A program made the position numbers and the translations under genes. The notes under the pieces are model-generated. The model was given only the letters and a program-made list of their open reading frames with translations. It did no database searches and was not told the DNA's origin. A stretch of 64,000 bases of DNA. Source: Pseudomonas multiresinivorans. Its GTDB lineage: Bacteria; Pseudomonadota; Gammaproteobacteria; Pseudomonadales; Pseudomonadaceae. Positions 27,438-36,244 of the stretch are shown here, piece by piece. Position 1 is the first letter of the stretch, and every line of letters begins with the position of its first letter. The stretch spans positions 3,596,001 through 3,660,000 of the forward strand of contig NZ_CP048833.1 in assembly GCF_012971725.1 (NCBI RefSeq), in the 5' to 3' direction.

Positions 27438-28304
27438 ATGCGCCGCAACAAGACGGAGATGGACTCGGCTGCGCCGACGAAAAACGAAGGTGAAATCGGC
27501 CTGCTGGAACGCGGCCTGTACGACCCGGCCACGGCACTAAGCGAAGAGGAAAACAGCGGCCAGTTCGTCACGGCGCTGGCGCGCGGCCTGGAGATCCTGC
27601 GTTGCTTCACGCCACGGGAAAACGTGCTGAGCAACCAGGACCTGGCCCGCAAGACCGATCTGCCCAAGCCGACGGTGACGCGCCTGACCAACACCCTGAT
27701 GCGCCTGGGTTGCCTCAAGCGCGAGGTGCACTCGGGCAAGTACCAGCTGGACGTCGGCGTGCTGGGCTTCGGCTACGCGATGCTGTCGAACCTGTCGATC
27801 CGCGCGGTGGCCCATCCGCTGATGGAGGAACTGGCCAACCACGCCCGGGCGGCGGTGGCCATGGCCGCCCGCGACCGTCTGCAGATGGTTTACCTGGACG
27901 TGGTCCAGGGACAGGGAAACATGACGATGCGCCGGCAGATCGGCAGTTACCTGCCGCTGGCGGCGAGTTCGGTGGGCCGCGCGTGCCTCGCGGCGATGCC
28001 GGAAAACGAGCGGGAGTTCCTGCTCGAACACATTCGCGAACGCGAACCGGACACCTGGCCGGCCATCCGCAAGGGTCTGGACCGCGCCTTCAGGGACTAC
28101 ACCGACTACGGCTACTGCCTGTCGATCGGTGAATGGCACCGCGACGTCAACTCCGTCGCCGTGCCCTTGGTACACCCGCAGTACGGCCTGCTGGCCTTCA
28201 ACTGCGGCGGTCCGAGCTTCCAGCTGACCCGCGAGAAGCTCGAGGACGACATCGGGCCCCGCCTGATCAACATGGTCAACAACATAGGTGCCGCCGCTCG
28301 CTGA
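27438..28304 (+). CDS. IclR-family transcriptional regulator of the CoA-ester cluster
   Basis: 288 residues. An unconserved N-terminal tail (~40 residues) precedes the winged HTH (VTALARGLEILRCFTPRENVLSNQDLARKTDLPKPTVTRLTNTLMRLG). The C-terminal IclR effector domain runs from ~120 to the end, including ASSVGRACLAAMPENERE and GYCLSIGEWHRDVNSVAVPL. The PcaR/PobR subgroup of this family responds to aromatic and dicarboxylic acids. AGGGG lies seven bases before the ATG at 27438. It sits between the two halves of the catabolic cluster and is the obvious local regulator. Confidence 0.92.
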   Translation: MRRNKTEMDSAAPTKNEGEIGLLERGLYDPATALSEEENSGQFVTALARGLEILRCFTPRENVLSNQDLARKTDLPKPTVTRLTNTLMRLGCLKREVHSGKYQLDVGVLGFGYAMLSNLSIRAVAHPLMEELANHARAAVAMAARDRLQMVYLDVVQGQGNMTMRRQIGSYLPLAASSVGRACLAAMPENEREFLLEHIREREPDTWPAIRKGLDRAFRDYTDYGYCLSIGEWHRDVNSVAVPLVHPQYGLLAFNCGGPSFQLTREKLEDDIGPRLINMVNNIGAAAR

Positions 28305-28363
28305 ATCTCGGGTGACGGTGCCTCGCCAGACTGGCCCGCTCGCGGGCCTTGTGAGGAGTGCAC

Positions 28364-29518
28364 ATGATCCGAGACCCAGAAACGCTGCAGATACTTCTGG
28401 ACTCCATCCACCAGTTCGTCGGCGAAGTGCTGATCCCGCGGGAGAACGAGGTTGCCGAGACCGACGCGATCCCGCAGGACATCGTCCAGCATATGCGCGA
28501 GATGGGCCTGTTCGGCCTGACCATCCCCGAAGAGTTCGGCGGCCTGGGTGTGACCATGGAAGAAGAGGTGAACATCACCTTTGAACTGGGCCGCACCTCC
28601 CCCGCCTTCCGCTCCTACATCGGCACCAACAACGGCATCGGCTCCATCGGCATCCTTATCGACGGCACGCCGGAACAGAAAGCCCACTACCTGCCCAAGC
28701 TCGCCAGCGGCGAACTGCTCAGCGCCTTCTGCCTGACCGAGCCTGACTCGGGCTCCGACGCCGCCTCGCTGAAGACCACCGCCGTGCGCGATGGCGACTT
28801 CTACGTGCTCAACGGCACCAAGCGCTTCATCACCAACGCCCCGCACGCCGGCATCTATACCGTGATGGCCCGCACCAACCCGGCGATCAAGGGTTCCGGC
28901 GGCATCAGCGCATTCATCGTCGAACGCGGCACGCCGGGCATTTCCCTCGGCAAACCGGACCACAAGATGGGCCAGAAAGGCGCGCACACCAGCGACGTGA
29001 TCTTCGACAACGTGCGCATCCCGGCCAGCCAGCTGATCGGCGGCGTCGAGGGCGTCGGTTTCAAGACCGCCATGAAGGTGCTCGACAAGGGCCGCCTGCA
29101 CATCGCCGCGCTGAGCGTCGGCGCCGCCGAGCGCATGCTCGCCGATGCGTTGCAGTACGCCCTGGAGCGCAAGCAGTTTGGCCAGCCGATCGCCGAGTTC
29201 CAGCTGATCCAGGCGATGCTCGCCGACAGCAAGGCCGAGATCTACGCCGCCCGCTGCATGGTGCTGGACGCCGCGCGCAAGCGCGACGAGGGCCGCAACG
29301 TCAGCACCGAGGCCTCCTGCGCCAAGATGTTCGCCACCGAGATGTGCGGCCGCGTCGCTGATCGCTGCGTGCAGATCCACGGCGGCGCCGGCTACGTCAG
29401 CGAGTACGCCATCGAGCGCTTCTACCGCGACGTCCGCCTGTTCCGGCTCTACGAGGGCACCACGCAGATCCAGCAGGTGATCATCGCCCGCAACATGATC
29501 CGCGAAGCCCAGGCCTGA
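28364..29518 (+). CDS. Acyl-CoA dehydrogenase
   Basis: 384 residues. Conserved regions: IPEEFGGLGVT, SAFCLTEPDSGSDAASLKTTAVRDGDFYVLNGTKRFITNA (FAD and substrate contacts), KMGQKGAHTSDVIFDNVRIP, ALERKQFGQPIAEFQLIQAMLAD, QIHGGAGYVSEYAIERFYRDVRLFRLYEGTTQIQ. The catalytic base is the Glu in YEGTTQ (~364). It forms the trans-2-enoyl-CoA and hands electrons to ETF, whose genes lie at 20.5-22.2 kb. GAGGAG lies five bases before the ATG at 28364. In context it would be the first oxidation step of the route (for example adipyl-CoA to 2,3-dehydroadipyl-CoA). Confidence 0.93.
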   Translation: MIRDPETLQILLDSIHQFVGEVLIPRENEVAETDAIPQDIVQHMREMGLFGLTIPEEFGGLGVTMEEEVNITFELGRTSPAFRSYIGTNNGIGSIGILIDGTPEQKAHYLPKLASGELLSAFCLTEPDSGSDAASLKTTAVRDGDFYVLNGTKRFITNAPHAGIYTVMARTNPAIKGSGGISAFIVERGTPGISLGKPDHKMGQKGAHTSDVIFDNVRIPASQLIGGVEGVGFKTAMKVLDKGRLHIAALSVGAAERMLADALQYALERKQFGQPIAEFQLIQAMLADSKAEIYAARCMVLDAARKRDEGRNVSTEASCAKMFATEMCGRVADRCVQIHGGAGYVSEYAIERFYRDVRLFRLYEGTTQIQQVIIARNMIREAQA

Positions 29519-29636
29519 TCCCCCTCAGGCGGCGCGGGGCCACGCACTCCGCGCCCGCCAACCCAAAAGCACCTGCCACACGCTTACCGAGGATCGGCAC
29601 GCCGGTCCGCCAACAACTACAACAGGTAATTCGTTC

Positions 29637-30914
29637 ATGGAAAACACTGCTTCCGCTCCGGCGGCAACCGCCGCCACCCAGGACAAGACCTGGGTGCTCG
29701 TCTTCGCCTTCTGCTTCATCGGCCTGCTGATCGATGGCGCAGACCTGATGCTGCTCTCCTACAGCCTCACCAGCCTCAAGGCCGAGTTCGGCCTGAGCAA
29801 CCTCCAGGCCGGCAGCCTGGGCAGCGTCACCCTGGCCGGCATGGCCTTCGGTGGAATCTACGGCGGCTGGGCGTGCGATCGCTTCGGCCGGGTCAAGACG
29901 GTGGTCTGGACCATCGTGCTGTTCTCCGTCGGCACCGCTGTTCTTGGCCTAACCCACAACTACTGGCAGTTCGCCGCGGCACGCTTCGTCGCGTCGCTCG
30001 GCCTCGGCGCCCTTTACGTGGCCTGCAACACGCTGATGGCCGAGTACGTGCCAACCAAATACCGCACCACCGTACTGGGCACCCTGCAGGCCGGCTGGTC
30101 GGTCGGCTACATCGTCGCCACCCTGTTGGCCGGCTGGATCCTGCCGGATCACGGTTGGCGCTACCTGTTCTACATCGCCATCATCCCGGTGGTGCTGGCC
30201 ATCGCCATGCGCAAGCTGATCCCCGAACCCGCCGCCTGGGTCCAGGCGCAGGCCGAACGCCAGCAGCGCAAGGCCGACGCTCCTGCCGGAACGGTTGCCG
30301 CTCCACGGCAGAACGCCTTCCGCCAGATCTTCGCCGACCCGAAGGCCAGCCGCATGTTCCTGTTCTGGGCGCTGACCGCCGGCTTCCTGCAGTTCGGCTA
30401 CTACGGCGTGAACAACTGGATGCCGTCGTACCTGGAAACCGAGATGGGCATGAACTTCAAGGCCATGACCTCGTATCTGGTGGGCACCTACGCCGCGATG
30501 ATCCTCGGCAAGGTCCTGGCCGGCGTTGCCGCCGACTGGTTCGGCCGCCGCACCGTGTTCTCCTTCGGCGCCCTGGGCACCGCGGTGTTCCTGCCGGTGA
30601 TCGTGCTGTTCCACAGCCCCGAGAACATTCTGTGGATGCTGGTGGTGTTCGGCTTCCTCTACGGCATTCCGTATGGCGTGAACGCGACCTACATGACCGA
30701 AAGCTTCGCTGCGGCGTTCCGCGGTACGGCCGTGGGCGGCGCCTACAACATCGGTCGCATCGGCGCGGCCATTGCGCCGGCGGTGATCGGTTTCCTCGCG
30801 ACCCAGATGTCCATCGGCGTGGGCTTCCTGGTGATGGGCGCGGCCTACTTCATCTGTGGAGTGATTCCCGCCCTGCTGATCCGCGACAAGCAGTTCGACC
30901 CGCAACAGGAATGA
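29637..30914 (+). CDS. MFS transporter, aromatic/dicarboxylic acid:H+ symporter type
   Basis: 425 residues, 12 predicted TM helices. The TM1 motif FIGLLIDGADLMLLSYSLTSLKAEFGLS resembles the DGxD signature of the AAHS (PcaK/BenK/DcaK) family. The loop 2-3 motif GGWACDRFGRVKT and the repeated ADWFGRRTVF in the second half are MFS marks. Predicted to import a carboxylic acid with protons. It is 118 nt after the acyl-CoA dehydrogenase gene in the same direction. A GC hairpin (GGCGCGG ... CCGCGCC, 29531-29555) in the gap could partly attenuate transcription. Confidence 0.9.
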   Translation: MENTASAPAATAATQDKTWVLVFAFCFIGLLIDGADLMLLSYSLTSLKAEFGLSNLQAGSLGSVTLAGMAFGGIYGGWACDRFGRVKTVVWTIVLFSVGTAVLGLTHNYWQFAAARFVASLGLGALYVACNTLMAEYVPTKYRTTVLGTLQAGWSVGYIVATLLAGWILPDHGWRYLFYIAIIPVVLAIAMRKLIPEPAAWVQAQAERQQRKADAPAGTVAAPRQNAFRQIFADPKASRMFLFWALTAGFLQFGYYGVNNWMPSYLETEMGMNFKAMTSYLVGTYAAMILGKVLAGVAADWFGRRTVFSFGALGTAVFLPVIVLFHSPENILWMLVVFGFLYGIPYGVNATYMTESFAAAFRGTAVGGAYNIGRIGAAIAPAVIGFLATQMSIGVGFLVMGAAYFICGVIPALLIRDKQFDPQQE

Positions 30915-30960
30915 TCGGGAGCCAGTGAGCCCGCTTCGGCTGGCTCACCCCCTTCAAAAC

Positions 30961-30995
30961 AAAAACGCCCGGTGCACTGCACCGGGCGTTTTTTA
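30961..30995 (+). terminator. Rho-independent terminator after the MFS gene
   Basis: AAAAACGCCCGGTGCA, a short loop, then TGCACCGGGCGTTTTTT: 10-bp stem with a long T-run. It lies 46 nt after the transporter stop. Confidence 0.92.
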
Positions 30996-31032
30996 TTGCG
31001 CTGTCGAATGGCGCGGAGCAAATCGAACAGGC

Positions 31033-31063
31033 AAAAAAAAGCCCCGCCTAAGCGGGGCTTTCT
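31033..31063. terminator. Rho-independent terminator after the cold-shock gene
   Basis: A8-GCCCCGCC-TAA-GCGGGGC-TTTCTTC. The A-run makes it a terminator for the minus-strand csp gene, which ends 17 nt away. Confidence 0.85.
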
Positions 31064-31079
31064 TCGTCAGCGATGTCGA

Positions 31080-31289
31080 TTAGACAGCGCGAACTTGTTC
31101 AGCTTGCGGGCCTTTCTGGCCGGCAGTCACAACGAAGCTGACCTTCTGGCCTTCGTCGAGGGACTTGTAGCCGTTGCCTTCGATCTGACGGAAGTGAACG
31201 AATACGTCCGGGCCGCTTTCCGGGGTGATGAAGCCGAAGCCCTTCTCAGCGTTGAACCATTTGACGATGCCGTTTTGACGATCGGACAT
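31080..31289 (-). CDS. Cold-shock family protein (CspA-type)
   Basis: 69 residues, single cold-shock domain: GIVKWFNAEKGFGFITPESG (RNP1, KGFGFI) and DVFVHF (RNP2). Binds single-stranded RNA or DNA and melts RNA secondary structure. AGGAGA lies upstream of the ATG. The 5' UTR carries a GC hairpin (GCCGGTCGGC ... GGCCGGC, about 31316-31340) close to the start, of the kind involved in temperature-dependent translation of csp mRNAs. Monocistronic. Confidence 0.95.
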   Translation of the reverse strand: MSDRQNGIVKWFNAEKGFGFITPESGPDVFVHFRQIEGNGYKSLDEGQKVSFVVTAGQKGPQAEQVRAV

Positions 31290-31580
31290 GATGTTGTCTC
31301 CTAAAAAAATGCTAAAGGCCGGCCGAAAGCCGACCGGCGATGAGCTGAATGCGTAGTGAAGAGGTGCCGAGGAGATGGAGCATCTTGTAGAAGAACATCA
31401 AGTCGCGGAACTCGTTACTGGGCAGGCAGCCCATGCAGAATACAAGGTTTGGCGCATATTCATAGCTTTTTTTCACGACCAGTGGTGATTTTGACAAATG
31501 GTCGAGCTATCGCGGCGCTTTCGACGAAACAGGTGTAGTCTGCCGGTGCCGGTTTGGCGCCCCAACGCATAGGTGACTTC

Positions 31581-31748
31581 ATGACTGATTCACAGCTGAT
31601 TCGCGAACGTTCGGAGCTTGATGAAAAGATTGCTGCCTTCCTCTCCCGGGGCGGTGAAATCCAGGAAATCCCCGTTGGCCAACTGGCGGTGAAGGTCGAG
31701 AAAAAGTCGCAGTGGGCGAAGTCCGACAGCAAGAAACCAACCGCCTGA
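31581..31748 (+). CDS. Small conserved protein of unknown function
   Basis: 55 residues, acidic helical N-half (MTDSQLIRERSELDEKIAAFLSRGG) followed by EIQEIPVGQLAVKVEKK and a Lys-rich tail. AGGTGA precedes the ATG at 31581, and the frame ends just before a terminator. The FLSRGGEIQEIP pattern looks like small Pseudomonas proteins I have seen but cannot name. No membrane segment. It is divergent from the cold-shock gene across 291 bp. Confidence 0.65.
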   Translation: MTDSQLIRERSELDEKIAAFLSRGGEIQEIPVGQLAVKVEKKSQWAKSDSKKPTA

Positions 31749-31766
31749 GCGAATCTGCCCGCTCGA

Positions 31767-31798
31767 AGAAAGCCCCGCCGAAGCGGGGCTTGTTGTTT
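31767..31798. terminator. Bidirectional rho-independent terminator
   Basis: AAGAAAGCCCCGCC-GAA-GCGGGGCTTGTTGTTT between the small gene at 31581 and the convergent otsA end. Confidence 0.8.
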
Positions 31799-31801
31799 GC
31801 G

Positions 31802-33211
31802 TCAGTGACTCAGGTAGTGATTGGACAACCAGTTCAGCGCCCTCCCCGGCCGGGTCAGCGCATCGATGAAGCTGGGCCCCCAGAAGCGGATGTCGTTGGC
31901 TTCCAGCACCGCGTACATGTCGCGGTGGCGCGCCTGGCGCTCCTTCAGCGGCATGCGCAGCGCCTGCGCCATGGCATCGGCCAGGGCGCCACGATCATGG
32001 GGATTGATGATCAGCGCGCCACCCAGTTCGGCGGCCGCGCCGGCGAACTGGGAAAGAATCAGCACGCCGGGATCGTCCGGGTCCTGGGCGGCGACGAATT
32101 CCTTGGCAACCAGGTTCATTCCATCGCGCAGCGGCGTCACCAGGCCGATCCGCGCGTGGCGCATGACCATGGCGATGTCTGCTCGCTGGTGGTTGCGCGC
32201 CACATAGCGCAGCGGCACCCAGGACACCGCGCCGAATCGCCCGTTGATATGCCCCACCCGCGCGCTGACGGCGGCGTCGATGTCGGCGTACTCGGGGATG
32301 TCCTGGCGGCTGCCCGGTGAAATCTGCAGGCAGGTGACGCGGTTGTGCCAGTCCGGATTGAGCTCGAGGAAGCGCTCGTAGCCATCCAGCCGGTTGACGA
32401 TGCCCTTGGAATAGTCGAGCCGATCCACCCCCACCATCAGCGCACGACCGCCCAGGCTCTCACGCAGGTCTTCGGCGGCCTGGCTCTGCGAGGCCTCTTC
32501 GGCAAGACGGCGGAAACCGGCGGCATCCACGCCCACCGGGAACACACCGACGCGAAAATGCTGGTCCTCCAGGTGATAGCGCCGGCCATCGGGGGTCGCC
32601 GCGCCGACCACGCGCGTGAGGTAACGGGCGAAGTTGCTGGCGTCGTTCTCGGTCTGGAAACCGATCAGGTTGTATTCGGTGAGCGCGCGGATCAGTTCGT
32701 CGTGGTGCGGCAACGCGGTGATGAGGTCGGCCGGCGGCATCGGGATGTGCAGGAAGAAGCCGATACGGTTGCCGTGCCCGCGCTGCCTCAGGGCCGAGGC
32801 CAGGGGGATCAGATGGTAGTCGTGGACCCAGAGGACATCGTCCTCTTCCAGTAGCGGGCTCAGGCGTTCGGCGAAGAATTCGTTGACGCGCTGATAACCG
32901 CCGAACTCGGCCTCGTTGAACTCGGCAAGATCCACCCGGTAATGCAGGATCGGCCAGAGCACGCGGTTGGCGAAGCCGTTGTAGTACTCGTCGAAATCCT
33001 GCGGGTGCAGGTCGGTGAGGATGTACTGCAGGTTGTCGCGCTGGACCACGGTCAGCGGGCCCGGCTCCTCGGCCTTCTCGCCGCTCCAGCCGAACCAGAT
33101 GCCCTCGCGGTTGCGCATGGCGGCCTCTACCGCCACGGCCAGCCCGCCCGGCGCCGGGCCGTTCTCATCGGGGATCGCGACCCGGTTGGATATCACCACG
33201 AGGCGCGGCAT
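31802..33211 (-). CDS. otsA: Trehalose-6-phosphate synthase
   Basis: 469 residues, GT20 family: MPRLVVISNRVA, GPAPGGLAVAV (UDP-glucose loop), WFGWSG, VWVHDYHLIPLA, RIGFFLHIPMP, the catalytic region GVDRLDYSKGI and DGMNLVAKEFVA. It makes trehalose-6-phosphate from UDP-glucose and glucose-6-phosphate. Last gene of the otsB-GH15-otsA operon; its start lies 19 nt inside the end of the GH15 gene. A role in osmotic and desiccation stress is expected from the family. Confidence 0.96.
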   Translation of the reverse strand: MPRLVVISNRVAIPDENGPAPGGLAVAVEAAMRNREGIWFGWSGEKAEEPGPLTVVQRDNLQYILTDLHPQDFDEYYNGFANRVLWPILHYRVDLAEFNEAEFGGYQRVNEFFAERLSPLLEEDDVLWVHDYHLIPLASALRQRGHGNRIGFFLHIPMPPADLITALPHHDELIRALTEYNLIGFQTENDASNFARYLTRVVGAATPDGRRYHLEDQHFRVGVFPVGVDAAGFRRLAEEASQSQAAEDLRESLGGRALMVGVDRLDYSKGIVNRLDGYERFLELNPDWHNRVTCLQISPGSRQDIPEYADIDAAVSARVGHINGRFGAVSWVPLRYVARNHQRADIAMVMRHARIGLVTPLRDGMNLVAKEFVAAQDPDDPGVLILSQFAGAAAELGGALIINPHDRGALADAMAQALRMPLKERQARHRDMYAVLEANDIRFWGPSFIDALTRPGRALNWLSNHYLSH

Positions 33212-34992
33212 AGGCCTTCCTCCCAGCCAATGGAAAGACGCATGGCCGAGTTGATCAGCCCCGCCATGGAATAGGTCTGCGGAATGTTCCCCCAGAGTTC
33301 GCCGGTATGCGGGTGCAGGTCCTCGGAGAGCAGGCCGTAGCGGTTGCGCGCGGCGATGAGCTCTTCGAACAGCTGGCGCGCCTCGTCCATGCGGCCGATG
33401 GCGGCCAGCGCGTCGAGATACCAGAACTTCACCACCAGAAAGGCGGTTTCCGGCACGCCAAAATCGTCCGCCGCGGCGTAGCGCAGCAACTGCCCGTTGA
33501 CGTTGAGTTCACGACCGATGCACTCGACCGTGGCAATGAAGCGCGGATCGTCGGCTTCGATGATCCCCAGCTCGTTCATCAGCAGCACGCTGGCGTCGAG
33601 GTCGTCGTGGCCGAAGGCGCCGGTAAAGCACTGTTTCTGCTCGCTCCATGCCTTGGCGAGGATGTGTTCGCGCAGGTTGGCCGCCTTGTCCATCCAGCCA
33701 GCGGCTTCCTCGCTGCGCCCCAGGCACCTGGCGATGCGACCGACGCGGTCGCAGGCGACCCAGCAGAGCAGCGCGGAATGCGTATGGACGCGCTGGCGGC
33801 CGCGGTACTCCCAGATGCCGGCATCCGGCTCGAAAGCGGCGTGCACCGCCTTGGCGGCGAGATTTTCCAGCAAGTGCAGCATGCCCTCGCTGCTCGGGTT
33901 GGGCAGGCGCTCGTCGACGAAGCTCTGCAGGACAGCGAGGGCAACCGAGCCGAACACGTCGTGCTGGTTCTGCTCCACCGCCTGGTTGCCGACGCGCACC
34001 GGCGCGTGATTGAGAAAACCGGCAAGGTCCGGCTCGACGCGTTCGCTGGTGTCCTGGTTGGGAATGATCCCGTACAACGGCTTGAGCTCGGCGTCGCCGC
34101 TGGCCACGGTGGTGATGAAGTCGATGTAGCCCTCCATGGTCCGCGTCGCACCCAGGCGGTTGAGGGCGAGGATCACGAAGTAGGCGTCGCGCAGCCAGCA
34201 GTAGCGGTAGTCCCAGTTGCGCTGGGAATCAGGCGCCTCCGGTACGGAGGTGGTGGCGGCGGCGATGATCGCGCCGGTGTCCTCGAAATTGCACAGTTTC
34301 AGGGTGATGGCCGAGCGGATCACCACCGTCTGCCACTCGAAGCAGACCGCCAGGCCACGTACCCAGTCGTGCCAGTGGTTCTGGGTGCGCTTGAGGTAGT
34401 CGCGGACGACCTCGCCGGGAGCATTGTCCAGCGGTTCGTCGAGGCCGATCACCAGGCTCACCGGGTGGCGCAGGGCGAAGGGTGTTTCGTGCTGGATGTA
34501 GGCCAGCGGCGCGTCAGTGGTCAGGCGCAGCGGCTCTTCGCCCTCCAGGTAGCGGATATGGCTGGAGCCTGTGGCGCCCTGGCTGGGCTTGCCGTAGCCG
34601 TGGGTCGGACGCACCCGCAGGATGATTTTCGGCACGCCTTCGATGGGTTCGATCAACCGGCACAGCTGCGCCGGGCGGTAGACGTGGCCGTGCTGCAGGA
34701 AGCGCGGGGCGAAGTCGGTGATACGCACCGCGCCACCGCTGTCATCGCGCAGCACGGTAGTGATGATCGCCGTGTTGCGCTGGTAATCGGACGTGCTGCT
34801 GACCTGGTTCTCCAGCACCACATCGGCGAAACCTTTTTCGTCGTCCCCGGCCAGCAGCCGGGAGAAGGTCGGGTCGCTGTCGAAATTCGGGTAGCACCAC
34901 CAGACCAGTCGCGCCTGCGGGTTGACCAGGGCGGCCACCCGGCAGTTGCCGATCAGGCCCAGTTCCAGAGCACCCTCGTGCTGGTTCGTCAT
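33193..34992 (-). CDS. Glycoside hydrolase family 15 protein (glucoamylase/trehalase-like)
   Basis: 599 residues. An N-terminal beta-domain (LGLIGNCRVAALVNPQARLVWWCYPNFDSDPTFSRLL) is followed by the (alpha/alpha)6 catalytic domain with NWDYRYCWLRDAYF. The first catalytic Glu is in GIWEYRGRQRVHTHSALLCW, the second in LLSEDLHPHTGELWGNIPQTYSMAGLINSA. The ATG at 34992 overlaps the otsB stop (ATGA) and GGAGG lies nine bases upstream; much longer in-frame extensions are not family-like. Bacterial GH15 proteins include alpha,alpha-trehalases and glucoamylases; sitting between otsB and otsA, trehalose turnover or a regulatory role is likely but not proven. Confidence 0.9.
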   Translation of the reverse strand: MTNQHEGALELGLIGNCRVAALVNPQARLVWWCYPNFDSDPTFSRLLAGDDEKGFADVVLENQVSSTSDYQRNTAIITTVLRDDSGGAVRITDFAPRFLQHGHVYRPAQLCRLIEPIEGVPKIILRVRPTHGYGKPSQGATGSSHIRYLEGEEPLRLTTDAPLAYIQHETPFALRHPVSLVIGLDEPLDNAPGEVVRDYLKRTQNHWHDWVRGLAVCFEWQTVVIRSAITLKLCNFEDTGAIIAAATTSVPEAPDSQRNWDYRYCWLRDAYFVILALNRLGATRTMEGYIDFITTVASGDAELKPLYGIIPNQDTSERVEPDLAGFLNHAPVRVGNQAVEQNQHDVFGSVALAVLQSFVDERLPNPSSEGMLHLLENLAAKAVHAAFEPDAGIWEYRGRQRVHTHSALLCWVACDRVGRIARCLGRSEEAAGWMDKAANLREHILAKAWSEQKQCFTGAFGHDDLDASVLLMNELGIIEADDPRFIATVECIGRELNVNGQLLRYAAADDFGVPETAFLVVKFWYLDALAAIGRMDEARQLFEELIAARNRYGLLSEDLHPHTGELWGNIPQTYSMAGLINSAMRLSIGWEEGLCRASW

Positions 34993-35801
34993 CGGTGGTT
35001 TCCTCCTGCTTGCATCAGTGCGTGACGGACTTGCTCCGCATCGCTGAATACGGCGCTGGCGCCAGGCAAGGCACGCCCGACGGAGAGCCCGAGGCCGCCC
35101 AGCGTCGGCATCAGCGCGATGGCGGGCTCGTCGGTGACGTCGTCGCCGATGTACAGCGGCAGCCGCTCGGCGAAGGCCGGCATTTCCAGCAACCGCTGGA
35201 CGGCGCGGGCCTTGTCGACGCCTTCGCTGACGACTTCGTAAACCTGCTTGCCATTGAGCAGCCGCAACCCGGCACCTGCCGGCGAGCGCAACAACGACTG
35301 CAACTCGACGCGCAGATCGGTGGCCAGCGCGGGCACGGAGCGGTAGTGCAGTGCGAAGCTGCTGCCCTTGTCCTCGACATGGATTCCGACATGCCGGTTC
35401 GCCAGGGCGTTCAACTGCACCCGAACGCTGGCGGGCAGGTCCCTGGCAGTGCGGCGCAAAGGGCTGTCGCCGCTCTCGCGCCAGTGGGCGCCATGGCCGC
35501 CGCTGGCGGCGAGGCGCAGGGGTTGGAAGAGCCGGTCGAGTTCTTCGACCGGGCGGCCGCTGATCAGGGCCAGGGCACCATCGAGTCGGCGATGCAGGTG
35601 CATGAGCGCATCGAGCAGCCCGGGCGGTACGACGACCGCGCCGGGCGATTCGGCGATGTCCAGAAGGGTTCCGTCGACATCCAGGAACACTGCGGTCTGC
35701 TGAGGTCGGCTGAGCCAGAGGTTCAGCAGCGCAGTGGCTGAGGCCTCGCTTTGCGGGACCATGGCCGTGTCGACAGGTCCCCTCGATGCGGGACGTGACA
35801 T
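34989..35801 (-). CDS. otsB: Trehalose-6-phosphate phosphatase
   Basis: 270 residues, HAD superfamily IIB: motif I FLDVDGTLLDI (nucleophile Asp), motif II LISGRP, Lys-containing SSFALHYRSVP and motif IV LYIGDDVTDE. It dephosphorylates trehalose-6-phosphate to trehalose. AAGGAG lies nine bases before the ATG at 35801; the open frame extends further upstream without family-like sequence. First gene of the operon, with a 4-nt overlap to the GH15 gene. Confidence 0.94.
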   Translation of the reverse strand: MSRPASRGPVDTAMVPQSEASATALLNLWLSRPQQTAVFLDVDGTLLDIAESPGAVVVPPGLLDALMHLHRRLDGALALISGRPVEELDRLFQPLRLAASGGHGAHWRESGDSPLRRTARDLPASVRVQLNALANRHVGIHVEDKGSSFALHYRSVPALATDLRVELQSLLRSPAGAGLRLLNGKQVYEVVSEGVDKARAVQRLLEMPAFAERLPLYIGDDVTDEPAIALMPTLGGLGLSVGRALPGASAVFSDAEQVRHALMQAGGNHR

Positions 35802-36244
35802 GAGCCATTTCTCCTTGTTCAGGGCGTGCCGCGCGGCCGTGGGTAGCCTGTGCGGACGTGAAAGGGAGCACAAGGACCCTAACATGGGCGACCACGAGGG
35901 TCGACCTCGGATTTCCCTGGCGTCCCTGCCGGGAAGGCTCAGGCCAGAGCTGGAGGCACCTGCGCTACAGCGAACTGCCGCCGGCCTGCCGGTGGCCGCC
36001 ATGATCGGGGGACGAGGAGCTACCGGTGGGCATCGCCCCTCGACGTCGGTGCTGCTTGGCAGCGCCTGTCGATCGTGGCATTGGCCGTGGCGATCAACCG
36101 CTTCCGCAAGGGATACGGAAGGAGCTGACAAACCGGAAGCAGTTCCGATGGGATTTCCCTGACAGAAGAACTGGAATCCTCCGCCTCACATCGAGGGCGG
36201 CGTTCTTGAGAATGCACAGGGCCAATCTTCCGTGAGAAAAATCC
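35802..36244. other. Divergent intergenic region, 443 bp
   Basis: No convincing gene. The frames here lack Shine-Dalgarno sequences and family-like sequence. It must hold the promoters of the otsB operon (minus strand) and the EAL gene (plus strand). I could not pick a firm -35/-10 pair. No REP or terminator is visible. Confidence 0.6.
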
